NCBI GenBank assembly: GCA_900073065.1 | Contig: FJOG01000002.1 | Span: forward strand, 766,719-830,718 | Source: Phialocephala subalpina | Lineage: Eukaryota; Ascomycota; Leotiomycetes; Helotiales; Mollisiaceae | Reading direction: 5' to 3' | DNA length: 64,000 bases | In this document: in pieces, positions 44,773 to 55,741 of the stretch | Numbering within the stretch: position 1 is the stretch's first letter | Layout: the number at the start of each line of letters is the position of its first letter | Position numbers and translations under genes: made by a program | The notes under the pieces: generated by a model | Databases searched by the model: none | What the model was told of the DNA's origin: nothing | The model's input: only the letters and a program-made list of their open reading frames with translations

Positions 44773-45672
44773 ATGGATGCTCTCCTTAAGGAGGATGCTA
44801 CCCTAAGCCGCCAAGTGGCTATGCTACAAGAACAATTGCGAAACAAGAATCAAGAGCACGAACTCGAGTTATCGATGAAAGACACTTCTTACGGCGGCGT
44901 CATCTCTTTCTTGAGAGAGCAGTTGAAGGAGCAATTGGACGCTAATTCTCGACACCTCGAAATCACGCGGACACTTGAACACCCCCTCGATAAACTCGCA
45001 TCTTTTCCACCTCTCCCACCTGAAATCTGACATCAAATATGGGTGTTCACCATTCCAACGACCGCTCAACTCATCCCCTACGCCGCGACAAAAACGCCTG
45101 TTACCTCCAAGATAAACCGCGAATCTCGAGCCATATTCCTTTCAATCTACACGAAGACATTTATATCAGTCGATAGAAAGTATAATGAGCTGCTCTTCTA
45201 TCCAAACTCGTTGTACGCAAATCTAGCTCTGGATATTCTATTCTTCGGTTGGGATATCGTCCCAAGTGAAAGGGCTCCGTATCCACTGCACTCGTGGTTG
45301 ACGCCCGAGGTGTTCCAAAAATTATAGCATGTTGCTATCATCCGAGATCGCTGGATCGATTCGGCTTGCGCAGATACTAGCAAACCATAAAAGAATAAAC
45401 GGCGGAAACGGACACTTCATTGGCACATGCGCGACTTTGAAAGCATAAAGAGTAGGACATTTGTGAAGGACAGAAGGGAAATAACAAAAGACCTTCGCAT
45501 GGAACGAAAGCGGCTGAGGAATCTTGATGGAAAGAAGCTGGTGGAGATCGATGAGTAGCATGCGAATTGGGAAGAGCAGAGGAAGTGGTTGGAAGATAAA
45601 GTTGCGTTTAAATGGTGGGAGAAGCTGAGAGTGGTTTCAGCGGAAGCTGTCAACACGAACATCAATTTCTAG
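44773..45672 (+). pseudogene. 2EXR pseudogene with four in-frame stops and no frameshift
   Basis: A single frame runs from ATG at 44773 to TAG at 45670-45672, interrupted by TGA 45028-45030, TAG 45325-45327, TAA 45388-45390 and TAG 45556-45558. The N-terminus is a predicted coiled coil (LSRQVAMLQEQLRNKNQEHE). The core is split by the first stop: FPPLPPEI, stop, HQIWVFTIP. Then come KINRESRAIFLSIYTKTF, LYANLALDILFFGWDI and LHSWLTPEVFQKL, stop, HVAII. At the last stop the sequence GAGTAGCATG stands opposite GAGCAGCATG in the paralog at 43822-44755, a visible CAG to TAG change. Decay here is by substitution, not indels. Confidence 0.88.
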
Positions 45673-46191
45673 GGAAGACTTGCACTTGTTGATTGTCAGA
45701 ATCTATCTGCGACAATTACACAAGCTAAGGTCCACAAGTATCTGTGGCACAATCACATTGCTCATCGCCACAACAACTTAAATCCCTCTCAGTCCTCGCG
45801 AGTCTCACCTCCGGAGCCTTTCTCGTGGCAGCCTCGCCCTACTTATGAACCCAGTTCAAAGCCTCTTCTATAAAGAGCCGGTTACTCTCTACTCGCCCTC
45901 CTCTTCTCTCACTTCAGCAACCCTTGCTTCACTCTTCTCCATATTCCTCACATACCTATTCTCCTCTTCCTTATCACGTATATAAAGTCCATGACTATCA
46001 TGCATCACCAAGAAGAATGTCTCCATCTTTGGGAATTAAAGAATCACGTCCCTCATATCCTCCATCTCAGGAAGTATTTCGGCATCCTCAGCCACATACT
46101 TCCATGACAGAAAATCCACAGGGACATGCTTTACGTTCTGAATCGCAACATCCATCATCCACTCCCTCAACTATTCCTTACTAACCAATCT
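45673..46191. other. Spacer
   Basis: A plus-strand frame at 45924-46184 (Ser/Pro/His-rich) is open but has no recognisable feature, and I do not call it. Nothing else seen. Confidence 0.35.
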
Positions 46192-46514
46192 CTAGCAAAG
46201 ATCCGGACCAAGAAACAAAATATCCTGCTCAAGATTCGCATACGGTGAAATAGGATATCAAAGCAACGGCTCTTCCTCTACTAATCTCACTCTCCTAAGT
46301 CGCGATCGTTTGGCTGCCTTGAATTGCTTTGCATATAGCCAGGACTTAATAGGGAAGGAGTATGTGTAGACTGAGAGGTAAACGGCGCGAAATTTGTAGC
46401 TGGGGCATTGGGCTGATGTTGATTGCGGAGGATGAAGACTGGAGTGTCTGGGAGGGTGTGAAGACAGATCTTACGACGGCGCTCGGGGGGGGGGAGAGTG
46501 AATTCTTCTGGCAT
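46192..46514 (-). pseudogene. 2EXR relic, short subfamily
   Basis: The frame from 46514 begins EEFTLPPPERRRKICLHTLP, an obvious decayed LPPERRxKIW core (Trp replaced by Cys), and then PDTPVFIL. The second block continues in another frame as FRAVYLSVYTYSFPIKSW. After an in-frame TGA come YPISPYANLEQDILFLG, matching SPYGNLSVDTLFLFWD of the 43822 gene, and TAG at 46192-46194. The C-terminal half is missing. Confidence 0.65.
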
Positions 46515-46870
46515 ATTGTATTGGCGTGTTGGAATCTCTTGGAGATAGCTGAGATTGCTGCGTTTGTGATGGTGGGGTTGCGGTCTTCGCGGGGTACTTA
46601 TCAGACAGACAGACCCCTGAAATTTTAGCGATGTGGTGCACCTACCTCCTACTTCGTAATCGAGAATTCATACACCCAAGGAGAACAATGCCAAGAACTC
46701 GCATCATTATATTAATTTCTTTCTCCACTCTCATACATCCCGTGCGTCTAACAGCGTAAGAGGGGTATCTAATTCCAGCAAAACAAAATGTACATGAAGC
46801 AACAACCATAACAGCATTAACAATCACCCCCACCCCAGACACCTCTCCATCCTTTCCAAGCAGCCTCCTA
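46515..46870. other. Spacer
   Basis: 3' flank of the LITAF-domain gene and promoter side of the relic. A run of eleven G lies just left of it, near 46485-46495. No gene seen. Confidence 0.35.
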
Positions 46871-47457
46871 TCAATTACTGATTGGCAGATTTGGATGCGG
46901 ATTCGCGTTTGGAGCTGGAGCTGGAACAGGAACAGGACTCTCCGCAACCTTATGATCCATCCCCATCTGCGGCATGGGAACATAAGCAGGCGGCGCCTTC
47001 TCACTCAAACCCGCAGCCGGATCCTGCGCCTGGTGGATCGTAACAGCACCATTATGATCCCTATGCACGACCAATCGTTTGCATACACTGCAATGATGAT
47101 CTACATCTGCTCCCCAATGGAAAACAAATGGCATCCAGACACCAAGGACACCGAGGACGCAACAACAGCCGCATGCTGCCATTCTGGAGAATTGTCAGTG
47201 ATTGGAGGGAGATGTGGGAAGGAGAGGACTTACGCAGTGGCATCTGTGTTCTCGTATGTTACTGTGGTGCGTGCTCGGGCGAGACAGAATGGACATTCGA
47301 TGAATGCTGGGTCCTTGCCGAGATTTCGTAGTGGTGTTGGGTTGTTTTGAGGTACAGGCTGAGCAACTTTGGTAGCCTTCAACTGGGCGGGGGCTGGTTT
47401 GGTGACTTGGGGGGTGACAGCCTCGAAGAGGTTGGTTTGTTCTGTGGTGGTAGCCAT
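46871..47457 (-). CDS. LITAF-domain protein
   Basis: CDS complement(join(46871..47183,47234..47457)), 178 residues. The 50-bp intron has a GTAAGT donor, CTGAC branch and CAG acceptor. Residues 1-52 are Thr/Pro/Gln-rich. The LITAF domain spans roughly residues 53-110: IECPFCLARARTTVTYE supplies the first CxxC knuckle, a Cys-rich hydrophobic stretch follows (AACGCCCVLGVLGVWMPFVF), and HHCSVCKRLVVHR supplies the second CxxC. The two knuckles bind one zinc while the hydrophobic part inserts into the membrane face in characterised members (late endosome/lysosome). The C-terminal tail is Pro-rich. An endomembrane role is inferred from the family only. Confidence 0.88.
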
Positions 47458-48950
47458 AATTGATAATTCAAGTATTCAGAGCAAAGAAGCGTACTTTGGC
47501 TCTTGGATGGAACTGACGATGTTCTTTGATGAACATCGAGAGGCTGTAGGACTATCTATACTTTTTTCTTCCAGAAGGCTGAAAAGCTTGGTCCTCGTAT
47601 CGGTGCCTGGACGTCTGGCCATCCCCAGGATTTATTTTTGTGGCAGAGACAGTTGAGGCGCAGCGTCTTAGGGGGGATTGTCGTCGCTTATTTCACCAAT
47701 TGCTCCCCTGACATCGTGACGCATCAGGCATTTCAATTGGATACGAGGCTGAGAATGGAAGCAAGACCGGTTGCAGATGATATGCAGGAACAGATTGATC
47801 AATTGAATCGCGAACTGAAGGACAAGTGTGAATCGCTGCCGAGATTCAATAGATTGCACAGGGAATCATCTCCCCAATTCGACTGCCGAGGTGAACGCTT
47901 GTTGGAATTAGAGTCACTTGCTCAAGCTTCCAGGTGGCACAGCAGTTCGTGCAGAGGAAGTACACCTACGACTGCAGGAAGCCTGGAAGGAGGACAGCAT
48001 GCTATCGAAACACTCAACATGACTCTACTCTAACATTAACAGCACCAGCCCGTCGATGGCTACCACTTGGCACCATGGAATGCTGCATTATCGAGCAGAC
48101 GGTCAGGATAGCTGCTCTTCCCCGCAAGTGGTTGATGACGAGCTTCCCATTCTCCCGGTGTACGCAATTATCCGCACACCATATACGCGAAAATCGAAGA
48201 ACATCAAAATATCGATAGAGTTCGATAGCTTGTAACGATAGCAATAACAGCTCAAATCTCATGAAAATTATACCAGACGATTAGTATTGCTCTTCTCTTT
48301 AATTAGAGTCTAATTTCGAGAAGTTTTATTGTCCTGTTCATTAATACCAAAGTGTTGAAGTTGGTGACTTTTTCGGTGTGCGGATAAGTGCGTACACCGA
48401 GAGCCATTGAACGAGCATTGGACTTCCTCAAGGTCTTCCATCACATCGTCCAACAGATTGAGAAGAACTTCGCATCGTACGGTATGTCATGCTATCGAGT
48501 GTAGGTGTATCATTTCGATTGGGAATTATTTCGCGCTGCGCCGGATTGTCTTGATATAATCGCCGATTAGTGCCATCTATGTCTCTGAACTGGTCCAGCT
48601 TCGAGAGAAGAGTCCCAAAACCCGGATTGGCGCGCCCGCAGATATAGTTCGAGTCTTTGGGACATATTCGCAGGTATTGATAGTCGAGAGTCAATGTGTG
48701 TCGGTTGTTTCGTGGTCTAGAGGGGATGTGGTCGTGCAGGAATTAAAGAAGCTGTTGCGCTGGAGAAGTGAGTTTGGAAATAAAAAAATGTTTTTGGTGG
48801 GGACTTTAGGGCTCTGATTTTAGTGACATGGCCGGCCCCTAAAAGCTTAGCCTTGCGGCACCTGAATTATCACTTCCCAGGGCACATGCTTCACTCCTCT
48901 CCCTCTCGTCCTCATTCTCCATTCAAGTTCAAACATTTTCCAATCACGCA
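47458..48950. other. Region without a supportable gene
   Basis: About 1.5 kb. A plus-strand frame near 47755-48033 starts with a short coiled stretch (DDMQEQIDQLNRELKDK), reminiscent of the N-terminus of the pseudogene at 44773, but no 2EXR core follows. It may be a further relic. The rest looks non-coding. Confidence 0.4.
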
Positions 48951-49737
48951 ATGGAGCGTCACATCCAAAACCTCGTCCCTGCAAGGACATTCACCCACTT
49001 CCCACGACTACCACCCGAGCTCCGCTGCGAAATCTGGTTGCACGATTCCCACCGAACCCCGCCTGTTCCCACATGCCCCGCACCAAAAGCTTGCTCAGAA
49101 AGATCCCTCTCGGGCGATTTACTTCTGTATCAACAGAGAATGTCGAAGAGTATACCTCGAGAAATACACATTGTGCTTTCCCATATCACAGGATGACAGA
49201 TTAAGAGTTTTTTCGGGCTTCATTTCACCTTACACGAACCTGAAAGTCGAGCTCTTTCATTGGGGATACGATGTAATAGAAATATTCCAAAAACCCTCGA
49301 ACAGGTCCATGTCTTTCGTGAACGCCATGAGTGGGCTGCAACATTTGGCTATCGATGCCAGGTTGCTGGAGAATTTCTCGTTTATTCCGACGCTTATGTA
49401 TGGTTCAGAAGATGGTTCCCCAGGCGAGAGCTATCGTGATCTAAGATATCACGTCCGCCAATTCCAGGACTTGAAGGCACTGACGATAGTGGATGCCGAA
49501 AGTGTGAGCAGTCTTGATGAGAGTGGTGGCGTGAAAGACGCCGACCAGAGCTTTCCTGCGAGTCAAGAAGAGAACGAGGCACAAAGAAATTTGGATGGCA
49601 CAGAGATGGTTTCCATCGGCCGAGAAGGCAAAGAGGAAATCATAGCTTGGTTTGAGGGGCTTTTGAAGAACAGACCAGAATGGAAAACGCCCGAGTTGAG
49701 ATTCATGAGGATCCAAAAGAGCTCGAATGCATCATGA
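48951..49737 (+). pseudogene. 2EXR-domain gene with one small frameshift
   Basis: The ATG at 48951 opens MERHIQNLVPARTFTHFPRL and PPELRCEIWLH. Compared with the gene at 43822, the stretch between the conserved Trp codon and CCCCGCCT is 19 bp instead of 21, so two bases are missing. The rest of the family follows in the shifted frame: IPTEPRLFPHAP, CINRECRRVYLEKYTLCF, SPYTNLKVELFHWGYDV, GLQHLAIDARL and a long acidic tail to 49737. Apart from this 2-bp deletion the gene is full length. It is a young pseudogene or a sequence error. Confidence 0.72.
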
Positions 49738-49762
49738 CGGCACCCTCTCCGAGCTATCTTTG

Positions 49763-51937
49763 CTAAACTCGGCACAGCATATTATCAATCTCCTCCCACC
49801 TCTCGTTTCCAACACATGGAGCACACCAAAGCACATCATCCGGATCTACTGAACGCTTGATCTTTTGGAGTCGAGCATAATTATCACCCCAAAACGCCTG
49901 TTGCCAATTCGGCTCATAACGACCCGCTCCCTTCTTTTTGTCAGCAATGTTCTTCGAAATAGACAAACAATGGCTCACTTCGTTCATATACGCTCCCATA
50001 TCAGGACTCAACTCTCTCAATGCGTTCGCAAACCCGTTGGTCGCTGCAATAGCATCCGTCTCTGCCGTTTTGTTCACAGGCGCGAACGCTGCACTCGCGG
50101 CTATACCTCGTTAGCTGTCTTGGCCTCCTTCCGCTTCGAGGATATCCAACTCAAGAGCAAGCAAGGAACAACTCACTAGCATGAATAAGCGCCCTCCTCC
50201 AAGCCGGACAAACCGCATTCGATCCACCTCTTGGCACCGCCTCTCTCACACCCTTCCCCGCTATCAGATACGCAGTCGCAACTCCTCCCTCCGAGAACCT
50301 CTCAAACGCCAACTTCGTCGCCGTCACATTCGCACTCAAAGCTTTCTCATCCAGCAGTCTCGAGCCCATCACATTCTCGTACCCAACTGGCGAAGAATCG
50401 TAATTCTCTTGATACCAAGCGTTGAACGAGGGGTACACTTTCGTACCAGCTGTGAAGTTGAATCCTGGCCATGTGCTATTTATATGCCCAAAGATCGGAT
50501 TGAAAAGGGAGGTGATGGAGCTGGAGTTGGTGGTGTTGAGCATGATCACTTTGCCTGCTACGCCGGACATCAATGTTTTCCCTCCGTCGAGAGTGTTAGG
50601 AACGGATTTGAAGATCATGGGATAGCCGGATACGCCTGCCTCAGCAAGAGAGGGATATTGGCCGAGAAGATAGGCGACCATGTCGATTGTGTTGGGATTG
50701 GAGGCAGCTGTCAGGATCGAGAAGTCGAGGCTCAGGACCTGTGGGCTAGGATAGGCTTTCATGGTCACGGATGTCATGATGGCGAATGTTGAGCCTCCTC
50801 CCTGTTCATCGTTAGCCCTTTCTCCCAATCTATCTCTGAAAGGTTTCAAAGAAAAAAGAAATGGTAGTACTCCACGCATAGCCCAAAACAAATCCATATT
50901 TTGACACTCATTCAACACCAAAATCTCCCCCATTGGTGTCACAACCTCCATCTCCAAAACTTGATCAGTAGCCAACCCATAATGCGGACTCAAAATACTA
51001 TGTCCAGCACCAGTAATATACCCTCCCAACGCCACCGTCCTACCATTGCCTCCAACCACAGTATGATTGAAAATATCCGTTGCTTGATACGTTTCCAGCA
51101 TTTGCGTTCCTCCCGCAGCAGTGATCGCCGCGCCTGGGATGTCGAAACTGCAGTTTTGAGGCGTGAAGGATGTTGAGTGGAAGGAGATACCTTTCATGTG
51201 GTGGACCCAGATTGAGAGGGAGTTGGGACCAGATGAGCGGCCAACGTAGTCGTGTCCGCTGCTTTTGACTATGAGTCTGATGTTGTACTTCCTCGCTGTA
51301 GAAATCTCGCATCAGCATTCCATCCCAATTCTCCCCCTCCCCAAAAGAACAGAACTCACCGAAATCAACACCGGCTTTCACGTATGCCGCTGCCGTAGCA
51401 TTTACAACAAAAATCGGATACCTGACTCCCAGATCATCAGTAACTGCCTCTTCTGGGAATGTCTCAATTTCTACTCCACGTAATTGATTTTGCTCCCTTG
51501 AACTTGGGGGTAGAAAACAATCATAATTTATAAACATAAACAACAAAAATCCGGAGTATCACTCACCCTACCGAACTACAAGGAAACCTCTCATCCGGCA
51601 AACAACTATCATTATTCCAATTATTCCACTCAGCACTTATCGGATCCCTTTGATGGAAAAATTCGCTTGACCATAAAAGTTGGACTTCTGCACAGATTGT
51701 TGCGTTATATGTTGCGTGGGTGGGGTGGCAAACTGCTCCTGGTGGATTCGGTTGAAGGAGTTGGCCACCTAGAGTGGTGTTGAGGTCTGTCCATGTTTGG
51801 GGAGAGGGCCAGGAGGGATCGCCTGGGACGGATTTGCAGGATGGTGGGGAGGTGAGTGCTGATACTTTGGGGAGCGACAGGAAGAGGAAGAAGAGAAAAG
51901 TGTAGAGAAGGTTGGTTGAGTGGCCTGTGGAAGTCAT
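49763..51937 (-). CDS. Secreted FAD-linked oxidoreductase (BBE-like)
   Basis: CDS complement(join(49763..50100,50177..50801,50871..51295,51360..51421,51567..51937)), 606 residues. An N-terminal signal peptide is evident (NLLYTFLFFLFLSLPKVSA). The PCMH-type FAD-binding domain contains VKSSGHDYVGRSSGPNSLSI, whose His is the usual covalent flavin site, and GGYITGAGHSILSPHYGLA with DQVLEMEVVTPMGE. The C-terminal berberine-bridge-type motif is NYARLQKIKRSVDPDDVLWC, then APCVGNERW. Many NxT/NxS sites fit a secreted glycoprotein. Related enzymes oxidise sugars, alcohols or alkaloid-like substrates; the substrate here is unknown. All introns have consensus ends, although the 145-bp first intron has alternative in-frame acceptors. 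The secretory lipase gene lies 864 bp upstream on the same strand. Confidence 0.87.
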
Positions 51938-52801
51938 TGCGCTTGCCCACTTAGCGGGGAAACTGCAGAACAAGAAATAGAACCAAGTAGCAAGGAGGCA
52001 AGAGCAAGTACGACATTTTCCATCTTTCCCTGCAGAACGAACTAGAAAGCGCATCCCGCCTGATATGAAAGATTGAGTACTGCTCAATATAGATCAGCAG
52101 AAATCTCACGATAAAGAAAGTCGGCACTCGACCGCGTAATCAGCTTGGATCAGAAGTACGGCAATCTCTCTCGGAAAGGGCATTGACGAATAAACAGTCT
52201 TGTGATTGAAGGTCCAAACATGGTATCTGAGAAAAGGCAAAATAGACAAGACCCTGAATGAAGTACAGTATAGCATCATCAACATCGAAGATGAGGATCC
52301 GAGAGGGTCTAGATCTCATGACTTCCTCAAACATGGAAACGTGGCTTCCTATCTGAGTAAATATGAGGTATCTGAAATAAACGATATATGAAATACGATA
52401 TTTGATTCTCGGCCAATCGAAAGGCTTGCGTTTCAACCCTTCACTTGAAAGTGTGGGGGAGGGTTGAGAGAAACAATCTCTGGTATCGCCTGTGTAACCT
52501 TAGGCTAACGCTCGGCTCATTTGGTTCTTCGAGTCTTGATGGTACCGAAAGTTTCGTTCATATATGCAGGTACCCTTCCCTATATGCAGCTCATGAACGA
52601 ACACAAAGCGGGAACAATGGAGATGTGAAAGCGAGTTTTCGCAGGTGATCGAAACATTTCAAAGTCCTCGAATATGTGGTACATTCAACTTGGAAATTTA
52701 CAAAACAAAACACGACTTGTAAGCTATACCAAAAATATGTCCAAGAAGATCAAAACATCAAAATTTTTTATTTTCATTTTATTTAATAAAGCCCCTTGAA
52801 C
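51938..52801. other. Spacer between lipase and oxidoreductase genes
   Basis: Holds the oxidoreductase promoter (left) and the lipase 3' end (right). TTCGTTCAT at 52553-52561 is inverted as ATGAACGAA at 52593-52601 around a 31-bp loop. Confidence 0.5.
52760..52796 (-). terminator. A/T-rich 3' end region of the lipase gene
   Basis: Immediately after the lipase stop codon, the minus strand contains TTTATTAAATAAAATG followed by an A-rich stretch. This is a plausible AAUAAA-like polyadenylation signal. Confidence 0.45.
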
Positions 52802-54292
52802 TCAGAACAACCCCCTCGCAAACCCCAAAACATCCAACATATTCCTCAACCTAGCTCCCTCCACATACCTCCTCGCCGGCGTCAACGTAACCGTCCCATT
52901 CGACAAAACCGTCACATTAACAGGATTAACAACAATCGACCCATTCACAACCTTAACAGTGACCGCCACCGTAACATTCTTAACCAAGCACCCCTTCTGC
53001 GGGATCTCAATCCCACTCGTAACATTCGTCCCGTTCGTACCATCCAACACCTCGGCCAAAAAATCCAAAGCTCGATGTCTCCCCTGCCACAACTCCTGAT
53101 TATGACCTCCTATCGAGTTTCGATGATAAAGAATATTGGCGCCTTGCTTGCAGAAACTGTCGACTAAAGCATCGGTTTCGTTAACAGCGGACATTTCGTC
53201 GGAGATGGCTTTATAGATAAACATCGGCATATTCGGCGTGCCGTGATAACCCATGACTGCATCTTGGTTATACATATCCGTCAAAATCTTACTATCGAGA
53301 TCTGATTCTCCTCCTAGGAAGTATTTATAAACATCCTGATACATATAATTAACCAACGCTTGAACTCCACTCATATTCGTCGCGTTCAGGAATCCAGTGA
53401 TGTTATAAGGACCAGAATTCTTCAATCGAGAAAGGATATATTGTCTCGCTTCTGTATGTTGAGATGTGATGCCAACCAGGCCAGCGACGAGGAGGCCAGC
53501 GGTATCTTTCCCGTTCATGAGTTTACCGACGGTCGTTATGTTTGGGGCAGTACCGCCTTCAACGACGCCTGCGAGCTTGAGATCAGGGGTGTATGAACCT
53601 GCGAGTTCGGCGGCGAATTCTGTGGCCATTGCTCCGCCGCTGTAGCCCCATAATGCTGCTCGAGCATCGGCTGTGCGAAGACCGAAGTCTCCTGCTACTT
53701 GGAGGACGGCACGGACGGAATCGAGGGTTGCGTGACCGGCTTGAACGCCTGCGCAGTAGGAAGAAAGAGGCCCTTCGTAGTCAGGGACAGAGACGAACCA
53801 TCCGCGAGCCAGGAGATCTGACATCTCGCCGTATGGTTCGCCCCATTGTAAGAGGTAGCCGGGTGTGGCATCAGGATCTGCGCTGTCGTATGGGATTTCG
53901 TATGAGACGATGCCATGAGCACAGAGTTCTGGGTGAGTTGCGTTGCATTTTGCATGCGAGGCGGGAATGAATTGAGTCGAGACAGCCCATGATGCGTTGT
54001 TGTGGGTGTCGGTTGTGCGGTACTGGACTTGAAAGGTATCGATGCAATTGGCAATGGTGATATTGCTGTACGGAGATTTCCGCACCTTTAAGACGGAGCC
54101 TGGAGTCTTGAGCTGCCAGTCCGCTGGAGGTTGAAACCACGGGTCTGCGCTTGGTGGAGGAAGGAGCGTGGAAGAGTTTGCATCTCGATCACGATGAAGG
54201 AGTGGCCGATTCTCGACTTGAAGTTGAGGAGATGCAAAGACATGAATCACTAAGCTGCTCCATGCGAGCAGAAAGCCCTCGAAAACACGCAT
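52802..54292 (-). CDS. Secretory lipase (fungal LIP family)
   Basis: Single exon, 496 residues from the ATG at 54292. The longer frame upstream lacks the signal peptide at its start, so I chose the internal ATG. Signal peptide: MRVFEGFLLAWSSLVIHVFA. The alpha/beta-hydrolase nucleophile elbow is LWGYSGGAMA, with Ser218 in GxSxG. GWFVSVPDYEGPLSSY and YLLQWGEPYGEMSDLLARGW are typical of the Candida LIP/Aspergillus secretory lipase family. The histidine in the C-terminal RNSIGGHNQEL is a good catalytic candidate, and an Asp near MFIYKAISDEM may complete the triad. There are more than ten Asn-X-Ser/Thr sites. It would hydrolyse extracellular lipid esters. The C-terminal 50 residues are Val/Asn-rich. 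Confidence 0.9.
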   Translation of the reverse strand: MRVFEGFLLAWSSLVIHVFASPQLQVENRPLLHRDRDANSSTLLPPPSADPWFQPPADWQLKTPGSVLKVRKSPYSNITIANCIDTFQVQYRTTDTHNNASWAVSTQFIPASHAKCNATHPELCAHGIVSYEIPYDSADPDATPGYLLQWGEPYGEMSDLLARGWFVSVPDYEGPLSSYCAGVQAGHATLDSVRAVLQVAGDFGLRTADARAALWGYSGGAMATEFAAELAGSYTPDLKLAGVVEGGTAPNITTVGKLMNGKDTAGLLVAGLVGITSQHTEARQYILSRLKNSGPYNITGFLNATNMSGVQALVNYMYQDVYKYFLGGESDLDSKILTDMYNQDAVMGYHGTPNMPMFIYKAISDEMSAVNETDALVDSFCKQGANILYHRNSIGGHNQELWQGRHRALDFLAEVLDGTNGTNVTSGIEIPQKGCLVKNVTVAVTVKVVNGSIVVNPVNVTVLSNGTVTLTPARRYVEGARLRNMLDVLGFARGLF

Positions 54293-55741
54293 CACCTCGA
54301 AGCTCGTAGGTTTTCGACCACAGAAACATTGAAGCCAAGAAGGTATCCATATATAGGGGTAAAGAGCAAGGATCGATCTCGGTTGGGCCGAATATGTGGA
54401 CGCGGTCAAGAGATTTACCAGATCGATTTCACTTGAAGATTGGAACCAGATGCCCCGCGATGATTTTCCCCGGGTCTTGTTGACGGCTGTATGGAAGAGG
54501 AGCCGAGGATTGAAAGGAATGTGTGCCAACACAATAACCGCATTGAAATCCAATCAACTAGAGTCATGAGATTGAGGAACTGTTTCAGTGAGCAACAGCC
54601 TAAACACGGAAGTATCTCCTAATGATCGGGAAGTGGAGAGTCAACGCAAAGTCAATATCGTGGCCGCCCACTGTTGTCTGCCACTCGACGTAGCTATTTT
54701 CGGCTTTACTACTACCTTAGTATCATTCTATTAATCATTGTTGAATTCTTGGAACACTGTTCCAGCAGTTCAGTAGTCTCAATCATTGTGTAATAGGACA
54801 AAATGCAACAGGCAGAAATCAACTTCAATTTGCAAACGACCGTGGGTACTCCAAGTCCAAACAAACCAAAAGGTGTATTGTGCCAGCACTAGCTGTGGTA
54901 TTGGTGGGAAGGAAAATTCCTAAATTCTTAGAATGAGCATGATAAGTGTAACAGTCTCGGGACAACGAAGTACTCATAACGTCCAAGGAACTCTCGTATT
55001 TGTTGCTGAAAATGACTGCCTGCCCCGGGATCTCCATGTCCCAGCGGCAGAAAGCTCAGGTCTCTATACAACTCCATCTCTCACAAGAATGAGACCTCTT
55101 ATCATTGTCTCCATCACTCATCCATTCTCTTCCTCCCCCTATGCCCTTTGATTGATACACGGCGCCTAGCAATTATCCCCAAAGCCAGTCAGCAGGCCGA
55201 GACCTCATTTGCCGTATACTGAAGTCTCCCCACCAGTCTAATTGAAGAAGCTGTTCGGACACCTTGAAGAACCCCGCATCGTCTGATGCTGTTTCCTCCA
55301 CAAAGCGTACTGAAAAATTATATGCAGAGACGCCGTTCCCCAATGCAATATTACCGGGAAAAGCAGAACAAAACAAGAATGTGTGCGGTGAGCCGCAAGC
55401 GTATGTACTCGTCCACCCTGAGAGGCGACTACAAGCAATTATGTGTATCGAAAGCGCAAATGTCTAGTTCCCGGTTTTCATCATTATTCTCCATGAGGTA
55501 ATTGTTTCTCGTCGATGCTGGTCATGTTTCCTCCCATCTCCAGTCAAAGCCCATTAAAGCCAAGTAGAAGTGTATATGCAAATTCGAATTTGATGAGGCC
55601 GTGAATCGAGAAAGAAGACAATCGTTATGGACAGCATTAAGTGCGAAATGGAGGCTCAGTGTCCGCAAGCGGCTCCATAGATGAAATTTATGCCGTGTGC
55701 TGCATACGGCCTTTTTGAGGATGTCGTGGATATCCTCTTTT
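54293..55741. other. Spacer between lipase and reductase genes
   Basis: About 1.4 kb with no supportable gene. The left part is the lipase promoter. The right end is the 3' flank of the reductase gene. Confidence 0.45.

Noticed and set aside
15..45672. Genome-wide reassignment of TAG to a sense codon, prompted by repeated in-frame TAGs
   Set aside because: The conserved genes (kinase, MFS, Zn2Cys6, lipase, LITAF) have no internal TAG in their spliced frames, several end in TAG, and the broken loci also contain TAA, TGA and frameshifts.
46485..46495. Poly-G runs here and near 18903 as possible G-quadruplex or telomere-like sequence
   Set aside because: They are single homopolymers without repeated G-tracts or TTAGGG units.
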